DNA from: an uncultured Burkholderiaceae bacterium
Lineage (GTDB): Bacteria > Pseudomonadota > Gammaproteobacteria > Burkholderiales > Burkholderiaceae_C
Assembly (NCBI GenBank): GCA_938022295.1
Contig: CALIDR010000316.1
Coordinates: 1-15,914, forward strand
Length of the DNA stretch: 15,914 nt
Direction of reading: 5' to 3'
How positions within the stretch are numbered: the first letter of the stretch is position 1; every line of letters starts with the position of its first letter. The position numbers and the translations under genes were made by a program. Of this stretch, positions 14,208-15,914 are shown in pieces. Below the pieces are notes generated by a model. The model saw only the letters and a program-made list of their open reading frames with translations, was not told the origin of the DNA and ran no database searches.

Positions 14208-14912
14208 ATGAACACCCCGGTTCTTACAATTTCCGAGCGCCAGAACATCGAATCCGGACCGTGGTTCTCCAAGCTCTCGCTGCCGCTGCAGCAGGCCATC
14301 CTCTCGCGCGCCGTCGTGCGCCGGCTGAAGGACGGCACGCCGCTCGGCGCGCGCGGGCAGCCGGCCGAGCTGTGGTGCGGCGTGGCCGCGGGCGCGGTGC
14401 GCATCGGCTCGGTGTCGCTGTCGGGCAAGCAGATCACGATGTCGTACATGGAGCCGGGCACCTGGTTCGGCGACATCTCGCTGTTCGACGGCCTGCCGCA
14501 CACCCACGATGCCAGCGCGCACGGCGACACCACGCTGCTGTGCGTGCGCAAGGCCGACTTCAAGATCCTGCTCGAGCAGTACCCCGAACTACCGCTGGCG
14601 CTGCTGCGGCTGAACTGCCGGCGGCTGCGGCTGATGTTCGACCTCATCGAGGACCTGAACACGAAGCCGCTGGCCGCGAGGCTGGCCAAGCAGGTGCTGC
14701 TGCTGGCCAAGAGCTACGGCATCGCGCAGGGCGAGGAAATCCGCATCGGCCTGCAGCTCGCGCAGGAGGACCTGGCGCAGCTGCTCGGCGCCAGCCGCCA
14801 GCGCGTCAACCAGGAACTGAAGGGCTTCGAGCGCGAGGGCGCAGTGCGCGTCGAGCCGACGCGCCTGGTCGTGCTGTCGCGCGAGAAGCTGATGGCGATC
14901 GCCGAGCGCTGA
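14208..14912 (+). CDS. Crp/Fnr-family transcriptional regulator
   Basis: 234 aa. An N-terminal cyclic-nucleotide-binding-type beta-roll (about 20-125, with GTWFGDISLFDGLPHTH at 84-100), a long dimerisation helix (about 128-165) and a C-terminal winged helix-turn-helix (about 183-230), whose recognition part reads QEDLAQLLGASRQRVNQELK. In the phosphate-binding cassette the usual Gly-Glu is Gly-Asp (88-89), and the Arg-Ser pair of E. coli CRP that grips the cAMP phosphate is absent (HTHDASA), so cAMP is probably not its ligand. No FNR-type N-terminal cysteine cluster is present. AGGGA precedes the ATG at 14208; the frame is open further upstream to 14166 but that start lacks a site. It ends 4 bases before a phosphotransferase gene, so it may regulate its own operon. 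Confidence 0.92.
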   Translation: MNTPVLTISERQNIESGPWFSKLSLPLQQAILSRAVVRRLKDGTPLGARGQPAELWCGVAAGAVRIGSVSLSGKQITMSYMEPGTWFGDISLFDGLPHTHDASAHGDTTLLCVRKADFKILLEQYPELPLALLRLNCRRLRLMFDLIEDLNTKPLAARLAKQVLLLAKSYGIAQGEEIRIGLQLAQEDLAQLLGASRQRVNQELKGFEREGAVRVEPTRLVVLSREKLMAIAER

Positions 14913-14916
14913 GCTG

Positions 14917-15914
14917 ATGGAACACTACACCGGCACCAAGCCCGTCGCCGAGCAGCACCGCGTCGACGTCGCGGCGCTCGAGGCGTACCTGCGGCAGCAC
15001 CTGCCCGGGTTCGCCGGGCCGCTGAGCGTCGAGCAGTTCAAGGGCGGTCAGTCGAACCCGACCTTCAAGCTCGTCACGCCTGCCGCGTCGTACGTGATGC
15101 GCGCCAAGCCGGGCCCTGCGGCGAAGCTGCTGCCCTCGGCGCACGCGATCGAGCGCGAGTTCCGCGTCATGCGCGCGCTCGCCGCCACCGACGTGCCTGT
15201 CGCGCGCATGCACCTGCTGTGCGAGGACGAAGGCGTGATCGGCCGCGCGTTCTACGTGATGGAATTCGTCGACGGCCGCGTGCTGTGGGACCAGTCGCTG
15301 CCCGGCATGACGCGCGAGCAGCGCGGCGCGATCTACGACGAGATGAACCGCGTGATCGCAGCGCTGCACCGCGTCGACCCGGGCGCCGTGGGGCTGGCCG
15401 ACTACGGCAAGCCGGGCAACTACTTCGAGCGCCAGATCGGCCGCTGGAGCAGACAGTACCAGGCCTCGGTCACCGAGCCGATCGAGGCGATGGACCGGCT
15501 GATCGAGTGGCTGCCGGCGCACATCCCGCCCGGCGCGCGCGACGAGACGCAGGTCGCGATCGTGCACGGCGACTTCCGGCTCGACAACCTGATCTTTCAC
15601 CCCGCCGAGCCGCGCGTGCTCGCCGTGCTCGACTGGGAGCTGTCCACGCTCGGCCACCCGCTGGCGGACTTCAGCTACCACTGCATGGCGTGGCACATCC
15701 CGCCCGGAACGTTTCGCGGCATCGGCGGGCTCGACCTCGAGGCGCTCGGCATCCCGGCGGAGCGCGACTACGTGCGCCGCTACTGCGAGCGCACCGGCCG
15801 CGGCGACCCCGACGCGCTGATGGTCGACTGGGACTTCTACCTCGCCTACAACCTGTTCCGCATCGCCGCGATCCTGCAGGGCATCGCCAAGCGCGTCGTC
15901 GACGGCACCGCGGC
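14917..15914 (+). CDS. Phosphotransferase-family protein (ACAD10/11-like APH domain), 3' end outside window
   Basis: The reading frame is open from the ATG at 14917 to the window end: 332 full codons and no stop, so the gene is cut by the window. The APH/choline-kinase fold shows FKGGQSNPTFKL (41-52, nucleotide loop), the lysine in VMRAKPGP (60-67), the acidic helix residue in AIEREFRVMRAL, the catalytic loop VHGDFRLDN (216-224, Asp219 and Asn224) and the metal-binding DWE (239-241). These match the bacterial relatives of the kinase domain of human ACAD10/ACAD11, which phosphorylates 4-hydroxyacyl-CoAs so that they can be turned into 3-hydroxyacyl-CoAs. An acyl-CoA dehydrogenase would be expected further on, outside the window. 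Aminoglycoside resistance is not implied. About 20-30 residues are probably missing. It has no own ribosome-binding site and sits 4 bases after the Crp/Fnr gene. Confidence 0.9.
   Translation, partial: MEHYTGTKPVAEQHRVDVAALEAYLRQHLPGFAGPLSVEQFKGGQSNPTFKLVTPAASYVMRAKPGPAAKLLPSAHAIEREFRVMRALAATDVPVARMHLLCEDEGVIGRAFYVMEFVDGRVLWDQSLPGMTREQRGAIYDEMNRVIAALHRVDPGAVGLADYGKPGNYFERQIGRWSRQYQASVTEPIEAMDRLIEWLPAHIPPGARDETQVAIVHGDFRLDNLIFHPAEPRVLAVLDWELSTLGHPLADFSYHCMAWHIPPGTFRGIGGLDLEALGIPAERDYVRRYCERTGRGDPDALMVDWDFYLAYNLFRIAAILQGIAKRVVDGTA

Noticed and set aside
13131..14522. 463-aa minus-strand open frame
   Set aside because: Shadow across the aminotransferase end, the crotonase and the Crp/Fnr gene; composition is typical of antisense frames.
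14917..15914. Aminoglycoside-resistance phosphotransferase
   Set aside because: The APH fold is present, but the surrounding motifs fit the ACAD10/11-like group of acyl-CoA-linked kinases, and the context is metabolic, not resistance-related.
1..15914. CRISPR arrays, riboswitches, insertion sequences
   Set aside because: No regularly spaced repeats, no known riboswitch core and no transposase motifs were seen on either strand.

Overview
The window is very GC-rich chromosomal DNA, most likely from a betaproteobacterium of the order Burkholderiales, in or near the Rubrivivax/Leptothrix/Piscinibacter group. This rests on base composition, on the divergent holC-pepA / lptF-lptG arrangement, and on family-level resemblance of the proteins. 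No ribosomal marker is present, so the genus is inference.

Layout. (1) Bases 9-99 are a complete tRNA-Ser(GGA). (2) Bases 100-573 hold no gene I can defend, but contain a perfect 9-bp inverted repeat and a 12-bp direct repeat just before a TTGACA hexamer. (3) Bases 574-2062 are three small co-directional genes of unknown function, with visibly lower GC than the rest. Each seems to carry a short helix-plus-beta module, clearest in the first and third, that recalls the Trypco2 domain of bacterial conflict systems. This is the accessory-looking part of the window. (4) Bases 2080-4880, minus strand, are glgC-glgA, the ADP-glucose route to glycogen. (5) Bases 5003-6145, minus strand, are a lone LivK-type periplasmic amino-acid-binding protein with a strong intrinsic terminator. 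(6) Bases 6284-8558, minus strand, are pepA-holC plus a small proline-rich protein. (7) Bases 8586-14126, plus strand, are a tight run of lptF, lptG, a CbiX-type chelatase, a CysB-type regulator, a class I/II aminotransferase and a PaaG-like crotonase. (8) Bases 14208-15914, plus strand, are a Crp/Fnr-family regulator closely followed by a phosphotransferase of the ACAD10/11-like APH group, cut by the window end.

How the genes work together. glgC and glgA perform consecutive steps of glycogen synthesis. lptF and lptG make the membrane part of the LPS export transporter. The CbiX-type chelatase (siroheme, needed by sulfite reductase) beside a CysB-type regulator suggests a sulfur-assimilation theme. 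The crotonase, Crp/Fnr regulator and APH-type phosphotransferase suggest acyl-CoA or aromatic catabolism. Most of the window is ordinary core genome. The part that could be undescribed is the three-gene cassette after the tRNA. I found no integrase, transposase, CRISPR array or attachment-site duplication.
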